Shown: positions 53,094 to 61,734 of the stretch, piece by piece
Numbering within the stretch: the first letter of the stretch is position 1
Layout: the number at the start of each line of letters is the position of its first letter
Origin: JAVVEW01 sp032251045
GTDB taxonomy: Bacteria; Pseudomonadota; Gammaproteobacteria; Methylococcales; Methylomonadaceae
Direction of reading: 5' to 3'
Length of the DNA: 64,000 nucleotides
NCBI GenBank assembly: GCA_032251045.1
Contig: JAVVEW010000003.1
Location: 1-64,000, forward strand
Made by a program: the position numbers and the translations under genes
Notes under the pieces: generated by a model
Databases searched by the model: none
Seen by the model: only the letters and a program-made list of their open reading frames with translations
Told to the model about the DNA's origin: nothing

Positions 53094-54046
53094 TGCCCAT
53101 GCCTACCCAGCCCAGCACTGAATTACTGGCCGCCCTCGCCGATAACAGCAGACAACCGGTTGCCGACGGTTTCATGCCGTGGATAAACGCCTTGCGCGAA
53201 CACTATGGCGACTCGGTCAGCGCCATTGTCCTGTACGGTTCCTGTCTGCAGAAACAAGACCCCACCGATGGTCTGGCCGATTTTTATGTGGTCGTGGATG
53301 ACTATAGGCAGTTTTACCGCAAACGCTGGCTGAGCCTCGCCAACCAGTGGCTGCCGCCCAATGTGTTTTATCACGAAACCGACACCCGTGCGGGACGACT
53401 GCGCGCCAAAGTCGCCGTGGTTTCGACCCAGGCCTTTTTAACCGGCAACCGCGATGCCTTTCACTCCTATTTCTGGGCGCGTTTTGCCCAGCCCTGCCGA
53501 ATTTTATACACCCGCGATCAAACAAGCCTTGACCAATGTCATCAGGCACTGGGCTGGGCGGTGCTGAAATTTTTAACCGAAACCCTGCCCGCCCTGCCCG
53601 ACCGCGCCATGACCTGGGCCGAACTGTGGCAACACGGCCTGGCGTTGACCTATGCCGCCGAACTGCGCGCCGAGCGCGGCCACAGGGTTCAGCAACTGAC
53701 CGACAGCAATCAGGCCTATTACCAGGATGTTACCGCCCTGGTCGCGCCTTGTTTGCCTGAGCAATTAAGCCGTGAAAACGATCTTTACCGCGCCAAACAA
53801 CCCGACCGCCATCGTTGGCTGCCCGGCTTTAAGTGGCGCATTCGGCGCTGGCAAGGTCTGGTATTGTCGATTCTAAGGCTGGCCAAAGCGGTCTTTACCT
53901 TTGCCGGCGGCGTGGATTACATCGCCTGGAAAATCGAGCGCCACACCGGCGAAAAAGTCGTGGTCAGCGAACAGCTGCGCAACTATCCGATCATTTTCGG
54001 CTTGATCACCTTATGGCGCTTGAAACGGCGCGGGCTGGTCAATTAA
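53093..54046 (+). CDS. Nucleotidyltransferase-fold protein of the phospholipid operon
   Basis: 317 residues. AIVLYGSCLQKQDPTDGLADFYVVVDD shows the GS...D.D pattern of the polymerase-beta nucleotidyltransferase superfamily, although the second acidic residue is displaced. It ends with a hydrophobic or basic stretch (GLVLSILRLAKAVFTFAGGVDYIAWKIERHTG). ATG 53093 overlaps the kinase stop by one base. The function is unknown; membrane association and a role in the same lipid pathway are inferred. Confidence 0.7.
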   Translation: MPMPTQPSTELLAALADNSRQPVADGFMPWINALREHYGDSVSAIVLYGSCLQKQDPTDGLADFYVVVDDYRQFYRKRWLSLANQWLPPNVFYHETDTRAGRLRAKVAVVSTQAFLTGNRDAFHSYFWARFAQPCRILYTRDQTSLDQCHQALGWAVLKFLTETLPALPDRAMTWAELWQHGLALTYAAELRAERGHRVQQLTDSNQAYYQDVTALVAPCLPEQLSRENDLYRAKQPDRHRWLPGFKWRIRRWQGLVLSILRLAKAVFTFAGGVDYIAWKIERHTGEKVVVSEQLRNYPIIFGLITLWRLKRRGLVN

Positions 54047-54126
54047 TGGCGAAGCGTTTCGGACATTGGCTGGACGACCGCTGATTAGGCAAGCGTATAT
54101 GATATTTTTATACGCAGCCTCACAGG

Positions 54127-54366
54127 CTAAAGGTTATCTAAGGGACTGACCACCGCCTTGCCACCCTTGTTCAACACATGCGTGTAAATCATGGTAGTCG
54201 ATACATCCTTGTGCCCCAATAACTCCTGCACGGTGCGAATGTCATAACCGTTTTGCAACAAATGCGTGGCGAAGGCATGGCGCAGTATATGCGGCGACAC
54301 CGGTTTGGTGATGTTCGCCCGCTGGCCGGCAATGCGCACCGCTTTCTGAATTAGCGGTTGGTACAT
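54127..54366 (-). pseudogene. Integron-type tyrosine recombinase, C-terminal fragment
   Basis: 79 residues with the tyrosine-recombinase C-terminus: PVSPHILRHAFATHLLQNGYDIRTVQELLGHKDVSTTMIYTHVLNKGG. The HxxR, the H/K box and the catalytic Tyr are present. The wording RTVQELLGHKDVSTTMIYTHVLNKGG is characteristic of integron integrases (IntI). The N-terminal three quarters are missing, cut at the junction with an IS21-type remnant near 54367. Confidence 0.8.
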
Positions 54367-54784
54367 CTAATATCGGCCCCAATGCCATCAGTTTGGTATT
54401 GAGTGGCTGGAAGACGTTGTCCCTGACATAGCGCACCATCCGTTCGACTTTGCCTTTGGTTTGTGGTCGATAGGTATGGCAGAGTTTGGGGATAAATCCC
54501 ATGCTTTTGGCAAACTGGTAAAAAGGCTGATGCAGTCGGTGTTGGCCCTCGCCATAGGCATCACGTTCAATCACCACAGTCTTCATGTTGTCGTACCAGA
54601 CCTCATGGGGAATGCCTTGAAAATAATCAAAGGTCAGACGGTGACAGTATTCCAGTGTGTCGTAACGCATGTTGTCGGTAAACACCACCATCATGGCCCG
54701 GCTGTACTGCCTGGCGATGGCTCTTTGTGAGGGGCCTTGTTGATGCAAAATCTGAATTTTCATGAGTTCTTCTTTTGTGATCAA
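54367..54784 (-). pseudogene. IS21-family IstA transposase remnant
   Basis: Starts (TTG 54784) as ITKEELMKIQILHQQGPSQRAIARQ, the IstA N-terminus, then jumps in frame to YSRAMMVVFTDNMRYDTLEY, losing the rest of the helix-turn-helix domain. It continues WYDNMKTVVIERDAYGEGQH and TYRPQTKGKVERMVRYVRD with the DDE-type residues, and ends abruptly at NTKLMALGPIL where integrase sequence begins. No istB is present. An internally deleted, truncated insertion sequence. Confidence 0.8.
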
Positions 54785-54817
54785 AGTGCCTCCAAAAAGG
54801 CACTATAGTGAAAACAA

Positions 54818-55138
54818 GTGGATCAGATTTCAATTGTTGGTAACAACCTGTACGACGTGCTCGCCTACATCGCCTTCAACATGGCGCCGGTGACCCGGGC
54901 CGAGCGAGTGGCTGCTCATAAGGAGCGCATCTTCCACGGCCACGACTACAGCCAGCAGGAATTCCTGAAATTCGTCCTCGACCACTATGTCGCCCGCGGC
55001 GTGAGCGAGCTGGACACGGCGAAGCTGCCGCAGCTGATTGAATTGAAGTACCACAGCCTCGGCGATGCGGTGCAAGAGCTGGGGCCGGCGGGCAGGATTC
55101 GAGAGGTGTTTGTGGGCTTTCAGCAGTATTTGTATTGA
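54818..55138 (+). pseudogene. Type I restriction enzyme R subunit (HsdR), C-terminal fragment
   Basis: About 106 residues matching the C-terminal region of HsdR/EcoR124-type subunits: LYDVLAYIAFNMAPVTRAERVAAHKERIF ... LPQLIELKYHSLGDAVQELG and REVFVGFQQYLY at the end. The motor and nuclease domains and hsdM/hsdS are absent. It abuts the IS21 remnant and is followed by an attC-like site. Confidence 0.8.
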
Positions 55139-55162
55139 TCGGGTTTTACCCGCATGGATCAG

Positions 55163-55234
55163 GGCTAACCCGGCGGTGCACCGGACAGCCATGCCGCTGC
55201 GCTCTATCGCCGCCGGTGAGCTTGGCCGTTATCA
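55163..55234 (+). other. attC-like integron recombination site
   Basis: GGCTAACCCGGCGGTGCACC (55163-55182) pairs imperfectly with CGCCGGTGAGCTTGGCCGTT (55211-55230) across a variable centre, the R''-L''/L'-R' layout of a 59-base element (about 72 bp). It lies 25 bases after the HsdR fragment, on the strand and side expected for cassettes of the minus-strand integrase at 54127. The outer core sites are only approximate. Confidence 0.6.
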
Positions 55235-55283
55235 TCTTTATCGCAACAAATGCGTGACGAAACCATCTATAAAGAAAATTGAT

Positions 55284-55679
55284 ATGAACAATGCACATGA
55301 TTTTATTCTGTTTTACGACGGCCATTGCCCTATTTGCCAAAAGGAAGTGGCTTGGCTACGCTGGAAAAATCGCAAGGGCCGTCTGGCATTTCAGGATATT
55401 CAAGACAAACGTTTTGATCCTGAAATTTACAGTAAGACCTTTGATGAGTTCATGGCCGAGATACACGGACTTTATCCGGATGGCCGACTGGTGAAAGGTG
55501 TCGAGGTGTTCTGCGCCGCATATAGCGCCGTCGGTTTGGGCTGGCTGACCGCTCCGATCCGTTGGCGATTGTTAAGGCCTCTGTTTGACTGTCTCTATAC
55601 TTGGTTTGCGCGGCACCGCTTACGCTTAGGGGCGTGGTTTGGCAAAAAAACGTGCAGCGAAGATAGCTGCCGGTTGTAA
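55284..55679 (+). CDS. DCC-family (DUF393) thiol-disulfide oxidoreductase-like protein
   Basis: 131 residues from ATG 55284. ILFYDGHCPICQKEVAWLRWKNRKGRLAFQDI is the DUF393 signature with a CxxC redox pair; a hydrophobic Trp-rich second half follows. The members' biochemistry is poorly known. The longer frame back to 55065 crosses the attC-like site and is not used. The position just after attC allows a cassette gene, but no second attC follows. Confidence 0.85.
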   Translation: MNNAHDFILFYDGHCPICQKEVAWLRWKNRKGRLAFQDIQDKRFDPEIYSKTFDEFMAEIHGLYPDGRLVKGVEVFCAAYSAVGLGWLTAPIRWRLLRPLFDCLYTWFARHRLRLGAWFGKKTCSEDSCRL

Positions 55680-55815
55680 ATAACGCATTTGAGGTTGAAC
55701 GGAAGTAGTCGATCCATCAGATCCGTCTCCCCTCACCCTGACTTCTCACCCGACTGGCGTGCATGAGCCTCTAACACCAAAAATCATCATCACTCACGGT
55801 TATAGCCACACCGGC

Positions 55816-57117
55816 TCATGCCGCCATGAGCACCCATAAAGCCCCCAGTGTTGATGAAATGCCGAGCAAGGGAAGCATTCCCAGCCGCAGTCTGAATACC
55901 AGAACAAAGGCCAGGGCCGATAAAACCAACATGGGCAGATTCACGCTGCCTGGAACCGGTAACGTCATATCCACACCAACCCCGGAAACCCGAAATTGCT
56001 CTGAAAACAGAGCATTAACAGCAAACCAAAGTGCCAGGTTGGCGATTACACCGACCACAACCGCCGTGATAGCTGCCAAGGCCGTAGAAAGTGACTGGTT
56101 TGCCCGCAGCTTCTCCACATAAGGCGCCCCGGCAAAAATCCAAAGGAAACAAGGCAAAAACGTTACCCACAGGGTCAGCAATGCCCCCAGTGACGCATAC
56201 AGAAGACTGGGCGCTATAGCTGCTTCTCGATAAGCAGCGAGAAACCCAACAAATTGCGTCACCAGAATGAGTGGGCCCGGCGTGGTTTCCGCCAGACCCA
56301 GTCCCGCCAGCATTTCGCCCGGCTGAAGCCACTGAAAATTCTCCACCCCCTGTTGGGCGACATAAGCAAGTACGGCATAGGCACCGCCAAACGTCACCGT
56401 TGCCATCTTCGAGAAGAAAACCGCAATCTGCGAAAATACGTTGTCGTGGCCCAGCAATGCCAGTAACCCGGCCACAGTGAGCAGCCACAGCAGCAAGCAA
56501 ACCACAGCCGCTCGTTTGGTTCCCGCGCGAACGACAGTTCCGGTGTCAATATCAGGCTCAGATTGAATGGTATTCTGTATCGCCATGCTCTTTGCAACAA
56601 CGTAGCCGATTGCCCCCGCCCCAAGAACCACAAGCGGAAACGGCAAGCCGAATACAGACAGGGCGATAAATCCACCCACCGCCAGGGCCGACATCAATGT
56701 CCCTTTAAGAGCTCGCCGACCAATGCGAATCAACGCCTGCACGACAATGGCGAGTACCGCAGCCTTCAAGCCGAAAAATACGCCTTCGACCACGGCCAGT
56801 TCACCAAGAGATACGTACAGCCAGGACAGTGCAAAAATGGCGAAGGCACCGGGCAGAATAAACATAACGCCAGCGATAATCCCACCTTTTACACCATGCA
56901 ATAACCATCCGACATAGGTGGCCAACTGCTGAGCCTCCGGCCCCGGAAGAAGCATGCAGTAATTGAGTGCGTGCAGAAATCGGGATTCATCCAGCCACTT
57001 TTTTTCATCGACAATGATCTTGTGCATCAGAGCGATTTGACCCGCCGGCCCGCCGAAACTCAGAAAACCCATTCGGATCCAAACGGCCAGCGCTTCTCTG
57101 AAACTAACTTCTTGCAA
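55816..57117 (-). CDS. chrA: Chromate transporter ChrA
   Basis: 433 residues, two homologous CHR domains. FREALAVWIRMGFLSFGGPAGQIALMH and LLPGPEAQQLATYVGW begin the first; FFSKMATVTFGGAYAVLAYVAQQG and LAETTPGPLILVTQFVGFLAAY begin the second. It exports chromate. The start is TTG at 57117, fixed by AAGGAG 6-7 bases upstream; no ATG lies nearby. Proximity to the integron relic fits an acquired resistance gene. Confidence 0.93.
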   Translation of the reverse strand: MQEVSFREALAVWIRMGFLSFGGPAGQIALMHKIIVDEKKWLDESRFLHALNYCMLLPGPEAQQLATYVGWLLHGVKGGIIAGVMFILPGAFAIFALSWLYVSLGELAVVEGVFFGLKAAVLAIVVQALIRIGRRALKGTLMSALAVGGFIALSVFGLPFPLVVLGAGAIGYVVAKSMAIQNTIQSEPDIDTGTVVRAGTKRAAVVCLLLWLLTVAGLLALLGHDNVFSQIAVFFSKMATVTFGGAYAVLAYVAQQGVENFQWLQPGEMLAGLGLAETTPGPLILVTQFVGFLAAYREAAIAPSLLYASLGALLTLWVTFLPCFLWIFAGAPYVEKLRANQSLSTALAAITAVVVGVIANLALWFAVNALFSEQFRVSGVGVDMTLPVPGSVNLPMLVLSALAFVLVFRLRLGMLPLLGISSTLGALWVLMAA

Positions 57118-57182
57118 GCTTTACTCCTTGACAGTTTTTATAAGGCTCTGATGGCTACCTGAATTTGCCGCCCAACGCCAGC

Positions 57183-57352
57183 CGTAACCGTTCACGAGGT
57201 TAATGTAAGATACGTCAATTTATAGGATGTGCCGACGCCAAGAGGTGCATGGTTCGCTATCGTACAGTAAAGCTTATAGGGCCACTTTACCAGCACCCTC
57301 CTTTTTCAAAGCGGGATTAAGGAAGGGGATTTTTCAGGTTGTGAACGATGAC
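57183..57352. repeat. Pair of CTGTGAACGGTTAC-type repeats in the chrA-OmpA gap
   Basis: GTAACCGTTCAC at 57183-57194 (inverted) and CAGGTTGTGAACGATGAC at 57336-57352 (diverged). The latter follows TTCAAAGCGGGATTAAGGAA and GGGGATTTTT. The 287-base gap 57118-57404 holds no gene. Confidence 0.5.
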
Positions 57353-57404
57353 TGTGTTGGGCGCGCGTTATGGCGCTTTGAACAGCTTACGAATGCTGAT
57401 TTTT

Positions 57405-58298
57405 CTACCTTTCTGCAATGCTTCCTTTTTCATCGGAAATAACAATTTCAACGCGCCGATTTTGTTGTTGACCGGATGCTGTAGCATTAGAGGCAATAGG
57501 AAATTCTTCACCATATCCTATAGCGTTAATACGATTAGCTGCAATACCTTTATAAATAAGTGCTCTTTTCACGGCGTCGGCTCTTCTTTCAGATAAATTC
57601 AAGTTATATTGATCAGAACCCGTACTGTCAGTGTGACCTTCAACTTGAATGTTTCTTTCAGGATTTTTTTCTAAAAAAGCGACTAATTTATCGACAATAC
57701 GCATACCTGCCAATTTGACATCAGCTTTATTGTAGTCAAATAAGACATCACCCATAGTTAAAACCATGCCCCGCTCGGTTGGACGAGCTTGCAGTTCAGC
57801 TAATTGCCGTGCTAAATCTTCTGCTTTTTTTCGCTCTTCCTCGGCTATTTTGCGCGCCTCTTCCGCTTCAATAAGCGCTTTTTCCGCTTTTATTCTCGCT
57901 TCAATGGCTTGTTTAGTACGCACATCCGCTTCTAATGTACGCGCCTCAATTAAGACTTGTTTTCTTTCATTTTCAGCTTGAGCAATCTGTTCTTTAGCAA
58001 TTGCCGAATTAGCTTTTTCACGCGCTATTTTTGTCTTTAACTCCGTCGCGTAGCTCTGCCTTTGCAAAGTTTTCCTACTGGCGCCGTTATCTTCAAGTTG
58101 TTTTAATTGAACGAGTGAATCTTCAGCTTCAGCCAAAGCCACGGCTGCTTTACTTGCAACAACAGGATCTGAACTTATTTTGTCAAATAAATTTTGAGCT
58201 TGCTGCACATCAGGATTTATAGTGGTAGCGCAACCAACAATCATGCTGGGAATTATACAAGCAGTAATAAGTTTTGAATAAGTTAATGTTCTGTTCAC
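57405..58298 (-). CDS. DUF4398/OmpA-domain lipoprotein
   Basis: 297 residues. Lipobox-like SMIVGC gives an outer-membrane lipoprotein. Residues about 30-115 form a DUF4398-type helical region (AQNLFDKISSDPVVASKAAVALAEAEDSL). Residues about 115-195 form a charged coiled coil (ARIKAEKALIEAEEARKIAEEERKKAEDLA). Residues about 205-297 are an OmpA domain (FDYNKADVKLAGMRIVDKL, VEGHTDSTGSDQYNLNLSERRADAV, NRRVEIV). It would tie the outer membrane to the wall. It pairs with the DUF4398 gene upstream, 40 bases away. Confidence 0.87.
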   Translation of the reverse strand: MNRTLTYSKLITACIIPSMIVGCATTINPDVQQAQNLFDKISSDPVVASKAAVALAEAEDSLVQLKQLEDNGASRKTLQRQSYATELKTKIAREKANSAIAKEQIAQAENERKQVLIEARTLEADVRTKQAIEARIKAEKALIEAEEARKIAEEERKKAEDLARQLAELQARPTERGMVLTMGDVLFDYNKADVKLAGMRIVDKLVAFLEKNPERNIQVEGHTDSTGSDQYNLNLSERRADAVKRALIYKGIAANRINAIGYGEEFPIASNATASGQQQNRRVEIVISDEKGSIAER

Positions 58299-58338
58299 GA
58301 TGATTTCCTAAAATTATTAACTGATAATGAAACGAGGA

Positions 58339-58713
58339 TCACTGCGTTTTAATCTGGTATCGATCAAGCTCTCTTTTTAAGGAGCGAATACTGTCTTTGA
58401 TTGCTTGCGCAGCTACGTTATTGCTGGCCGATTCAGTTATCGCCTGAGCTAACTGCGCTTCGAGTTCGGCTGTTTTGGCATAATTTAAAGCTTCTTCATA
58501 GTCCTCATTTTTTAACGCTAACCTAGCCTTTTCAAGGGTTTTTTTAGCCTGTCTCAGCTCTAACGGTGCTAATTCACGCGCCCCATCTTCTTCGGCCGCT
58601 TTAATAGTATAGGCGCTACGAGAGATTTCCTCATGAGGCGGCTCCATTCCTGAACATCCTGCTAAAACAGTGATACCTAAAACAGAAGTGAGGCTGTAAT
58701 ATATTTTTTTCAT
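58339..58713 (-). CDS. Small DUF4398 lipoprotein
   Basis: 124 residues from ATG 58713 (AAGGAT upstream); a start at 58746 is also open. Lipobox TVLAGC. The body is DUF4398: ELAPLELRQAKKTLEKARLAL and EEALNYAKTAELEAQLAQAI. Adjacent to, and probably co-transcribed with, the OmpA-domain lipoprotein that also carries DUF4398. Probable envelope-stress or wall-associated pair; no substrate is known. Confidence 0.82.
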   Translation of the reverse strand: MKKIYYSLTSVLGITVLAGCSGMEPPHEEISRSAYTIKAAEEDGARELAPLELRQAKKTLEKARLALKNEDYEEALNYAKTAELEAQLAQAITESASNNVAAQAIKDSIRSLKRELDRYQIKTQ

Positions 58714-59076
58714 GTATATAATCCTTATTTTGTGATGGCGAGCCAAGCGATTGGCGTTGTTTTAACGATGTTCATCTAACCCGGATCAATAGCTTATCAT
58801 TATCATGGCAGAACGCGCCATAGTTATAAATGTAACGGAATCTCTGAAGAACACCTGTTCCGAGTAATGTTCTGGACTCATCAGGTCAACGCAATAACGC
58901 GCCCTAAATTAGGATGCGCTAACCTCAGGAGGGGGATTGCTCGAAAGAGCACTGCGCAATTGAATCATTGTTACGCAAGTTTCGCAGGCCGGGTTGAGCG
59001 ATCAGCGGTGTAACCGTTCACAGCCTGTTTTGCCGGTTTCTCCCTTGTTGCAAGAGGGATTGAGGACGGGAATTTT
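58714..59076. other. Gene-free region with repeats between glnD and the DUF4398 pair
   Basis: About 360 bases without an ORF I can support. It includes CGGGTTGAGCGATCAGCG (58990-59007), a REP-like half, joined directly to GTAACCGTTCACAGCCTG at 59010-59027. TTGCAAGAGGGATTGAGGAC then precedes GGGAATTTTTCAG just before the glnD stop. Confidence 0.5.
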
Positions 59077-61734
59077 TCAGTCAACCTTGGTGTCGCCGGT
59101 TTTTTCCGGCAGCATGGCGTGTTCCAGCGCCCGGGCCAAAGCATCGAGCAGGATTTGATCTTCGATACGCTGACCGGCCGGGTCGGTAATGGCAAACACA
59201 TCTTCGGCACGACTGCCAATGGTGGTGATTTTTGCCTCATGCAGCCTGACGCCAAACTGGCCAAACACCCGGCCAACTTTTGACAATAAACCGGCATAGT
59301 CGGTGGTAATCAGTTCCAGCAAGGTATAGCGATGTCTTGGATCGTCATGAAAACTGACCACGGCGGGTATGGGAAAATGCCGCGCTTGCCGCGACTGTCG
59401 GGCAATATTGGTGTCCAGGCCTGAATCCAGGGTTTCCAGGGTTTTTTTTAGGGCCGAACAGATGTGAATTTCCCGGTGTAAGTCTCCGATCATTTCCCCG
59501 GATTGTTCCAGTACATGGAAACTGTTCAGCACATAGTTGTCTTGTGTGGTGACGATTCTGGCATCGAGTATGGTCAGCCCCAACTGATCTAACGTTGCCG
59601 TGCTCAAACTAAACACCGACTCGCCATTACGGGTGTAAATAAATATTTCAGCGCTGCCACGCTGGGTGTGCGGCCGAAGCAAGACCAGCGGCAGTTCCTG
59701 TTCGCTGGAAGCGGCAATCGCCAGCGTGTGCCAGGTAATTTCCTCGGCCTGATAACGCAAGAAATAATCGTCACTGGCATGACGCCACGCTTCCAGAATG
59801 GCGGTCTCCGACAATCCCAAGCGCAATAGCTCCAGCATGGCCTCGGTTTTGGTTTCGGCAATACGTTTGTGTGTAGTCACCGGATTTTTCAGCCCCCGGT
59901 GCAAGGCGCTGTGACTGACCTCATAAAGATCACGCAGCAGCGCGTCTTTCCAGGAGTTCCATAATTCCGGATTGGTGCCGCGAATATCGGCAACGGTGAG
60001 CAGATACAGATGATGCAGATATTCAATGCTACCGACCTGGGCGGCGAAGTCATGAATGATTTCCGGGTCACTGATGTCCTTGCGCTGGGCAGTCATCGAC
60101 ATCAGTAGATGATGCTTGACCAGCCAGGCGGCCAATTCCGTGTCATGGCGGGACAAGCCATGTCGACGGCAGAATTCAGCGCACATGAACGCGCCTTCCT
60201 GAGAATGATCCACGCCCATGCCTTTGGCAATATCATGAAACAAGGCGGCGATGTAGAGCAGTTCTGGTTTGGGAATCAGGCGGAAAATATCATGACAATA
60301 GGCCGACTCATCCCTGTATTCGGCCAATGCGAAACGGCGCAGGTTTCGCACCACGAACAGGGTATGTGCATCGACCGTGTAAATGTGAAACAAGTCATAC
60401 TGGGTTAGTGCGACAATCTGGGCAAAACGCGGCAAGTATGCGGCCAAAACGCCATAGCGATTCATTTGCCGAAGCGCTTTGGTAACGCCTCGTGGTTGCC
60501 TGAGAATCTGCAAAAACAGTTGCTGGTTCTGACGATCTTCCCGGAAAGCATCATCGATCAGCACACAGTCGCGGCGCAACTGCCTTAAGGTGTTGGCGCC
60601 AATACCATTGACGCCGGGATAGCCTTGCAAGAGCAAAAATATTTCTAACAACGCTTGTGGATTGCGGCGAAAGTGATTGGCTTCGCGCACCTCCAGATAA
60701 CCTAGCTCCAGCACATAGCCTTTACTTGCCAATTCGGCATTGATCTGATCCGAATCGGGAACCGAAAACCGGGCCTTCAGTGGTTGCATCAAAATCTCTT
60801 GCAACAATTCCAGGCCCATCACGGTACGATAGTAAAAACGCATGAAGCGCTCGACGCACAGATTGGCGTTGTCACCGTCAAAACCTAACTGACGGGCAAG
60901 GTCGTATTGATGATCAAACAGTAAACGATCCTCGCCACGCCCGGTTTTCAAGTGTAACGCGTAACGTATCCGCCACAGCGCCAAACGCGCTGCCAGCAAA
61001 CTGTCCAATTCATCTTCGGTCAGGTAACCGGCGCTGATAAACGCTTGCCATGGCTCGACCTGCAACAGGCGGCAGTATAACCAGGCAATCATTTGCAGAT
61101 CGCGCAATCCCCCGGGGCCTTCTTTGAGATTAGGCTCCAGATTGTAGGCGGTATCGTGAAACTTGCGATATCGCAGCAGCTGTTCTTGTAACTTGACGTC
61201 AAAATACGCCTGTTGCGGCCAGATATGCGGCGCCGATAGCGCTACGGCCAGGTGCTGAAAAGTTTCCTGATGACCTTCCAGGCAGCGTGTTTCCAGCAAG
61301 CTGGTCATGATCGTTTGATCCTGCTGTGCGGCGTCCAGACATTCCACCACCGTACGCACGCTCAAGCTAGGCTTAAGTCCGGTATCCCATAACCAGCTGC
61401 CGAATGCTGTTAGTGCGGCTTGCTGTCGTGCATCAATCGGCCCGTTAAGTAACAGCAAGCAATCAATATCAGAACCTGGAAATAATTCTTTACGACCGTA
61501 ACCACCGACCGCAACCAGTGTTACCTGATGTGCGCAAGACTGGAAAAAGTGTTGAAAAGCCCCTTTCAAGACGGTATCCACCGCCTCACTGCGTGCCACT
61601 AATAAGTCACCAACAGGGGCTTGACGGTCAAATAGCAAGGCCAGTTGTTTACCATGCCAGTTCAGCCAACGCTTTACGCGCTCGGCGGCATGCTTTTGCC
61701 CTGACCAATGCCTGATGACACGAGTGGTCAGCAT
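59077..61734 (-). CDS. glnD: Bifunctional uridylyltransferase/uridylyl-removing enzyme
   Basis: 885 residues. The nucleotidyltransferase motif VAVGGYGRKELFPGSDIDCLLLL (about 95-117) uridylylates PII. An HD domain (HTLFVVRNLRR ... AALFHDIAKGMGVDHSQEGA, about 455-520) removes UMP, and two C-terminal ACT domains (PLVLLRPHTQRGSAEIFIYT; HRYTLLELITTDYAGLLSKV) sense glutamine. It is the main nitrogen sensor upstream of PII and GlnE. Its start overlaps the map stop by seven bases. Confidence 0.97.
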   Translation of the reverse strand: MLTTRVIRHWSGQKHAAERVKRWLNWHGKQLALLFDRQAPVGDLLVARSEAVDTVLKGAFQHFFQSCAHQVTLVAVGGYGRKELFPGSDIDCLLLLNGPIDARQQAALTAFGSWLWDTGLKPSLSVRTVVECLDAAQQDQTIMTSLLETRCLEGHQETFQHLAVALSAPHIWPQQAYFDVKLQEQLLRYRKFHDTAYNLEPNLKEGPGGLRDLQMIAWLYCRLLQVEPWQAFISAGYLTEDELDSLLAARLALWRIRYALHLKTGRGEDRLLFDHQYDLARQLGFDGDNANLCVERFMRFYYRTVMGLELLQEILMQPLKARFSVPDSDQINAELASKGYVLELGYLEVREANHFRRNPQALLEIFLLLQGYPGVNGIGANTLRQLRRDCVLIDDAFREDRQNQQLFLQILRQPRGVTKALRQMNRYGVLAAYLPRFAQIVALTQYDLFHIYTVDAHTLFVVRNLRRFALAEYRDESAYCHDIFRLIPKPELLYIAALFHDIAKGMGVDHSQEGAFMCAEFCRRHGLSRHDTELAAWLVKHHLLMSMTAQRKDISDPEIIHDFAAQVGSIEYLHHLYLLTVADIRGTNPELWNSWKDALLRDLYEVSHSALHRGLKNPVTTHKRIAETKTEAMLELLRLGLSETAILEAWRHASDDYFLRYQAEEITWHTLAIAASSEQELPLVLLRPHTQRGSAEIFIYTRNGESVFSLSTATLDQLGLTILDARIVTTQDNYVLNSFHVLEQSGEMIGDLHREIHICSALKKTLETLDSGLDTNIARQSRQARHFPIPAVVSFHDDPRHRYTLLELITTDYAGLLSKVGRVFGQFGVRLHEAKITTIGSRAEDVFAITDPAGQRIEDQILLDALARALEHAMLPEKTGDTKVD

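Noticed and set aside
54242..54784. Single 180-residue ORF spanning IS21 and integrase DNA
   Set aside because: Chimera: IstA sequence ends near 54367 and the rest is integrase DNA read in the wrong frame.
55065..55283. Longer start for the DCC-family protein
   Set aside because: The extension runs through the HsdR end and attC-like site; the conserved domain starts at 55284.
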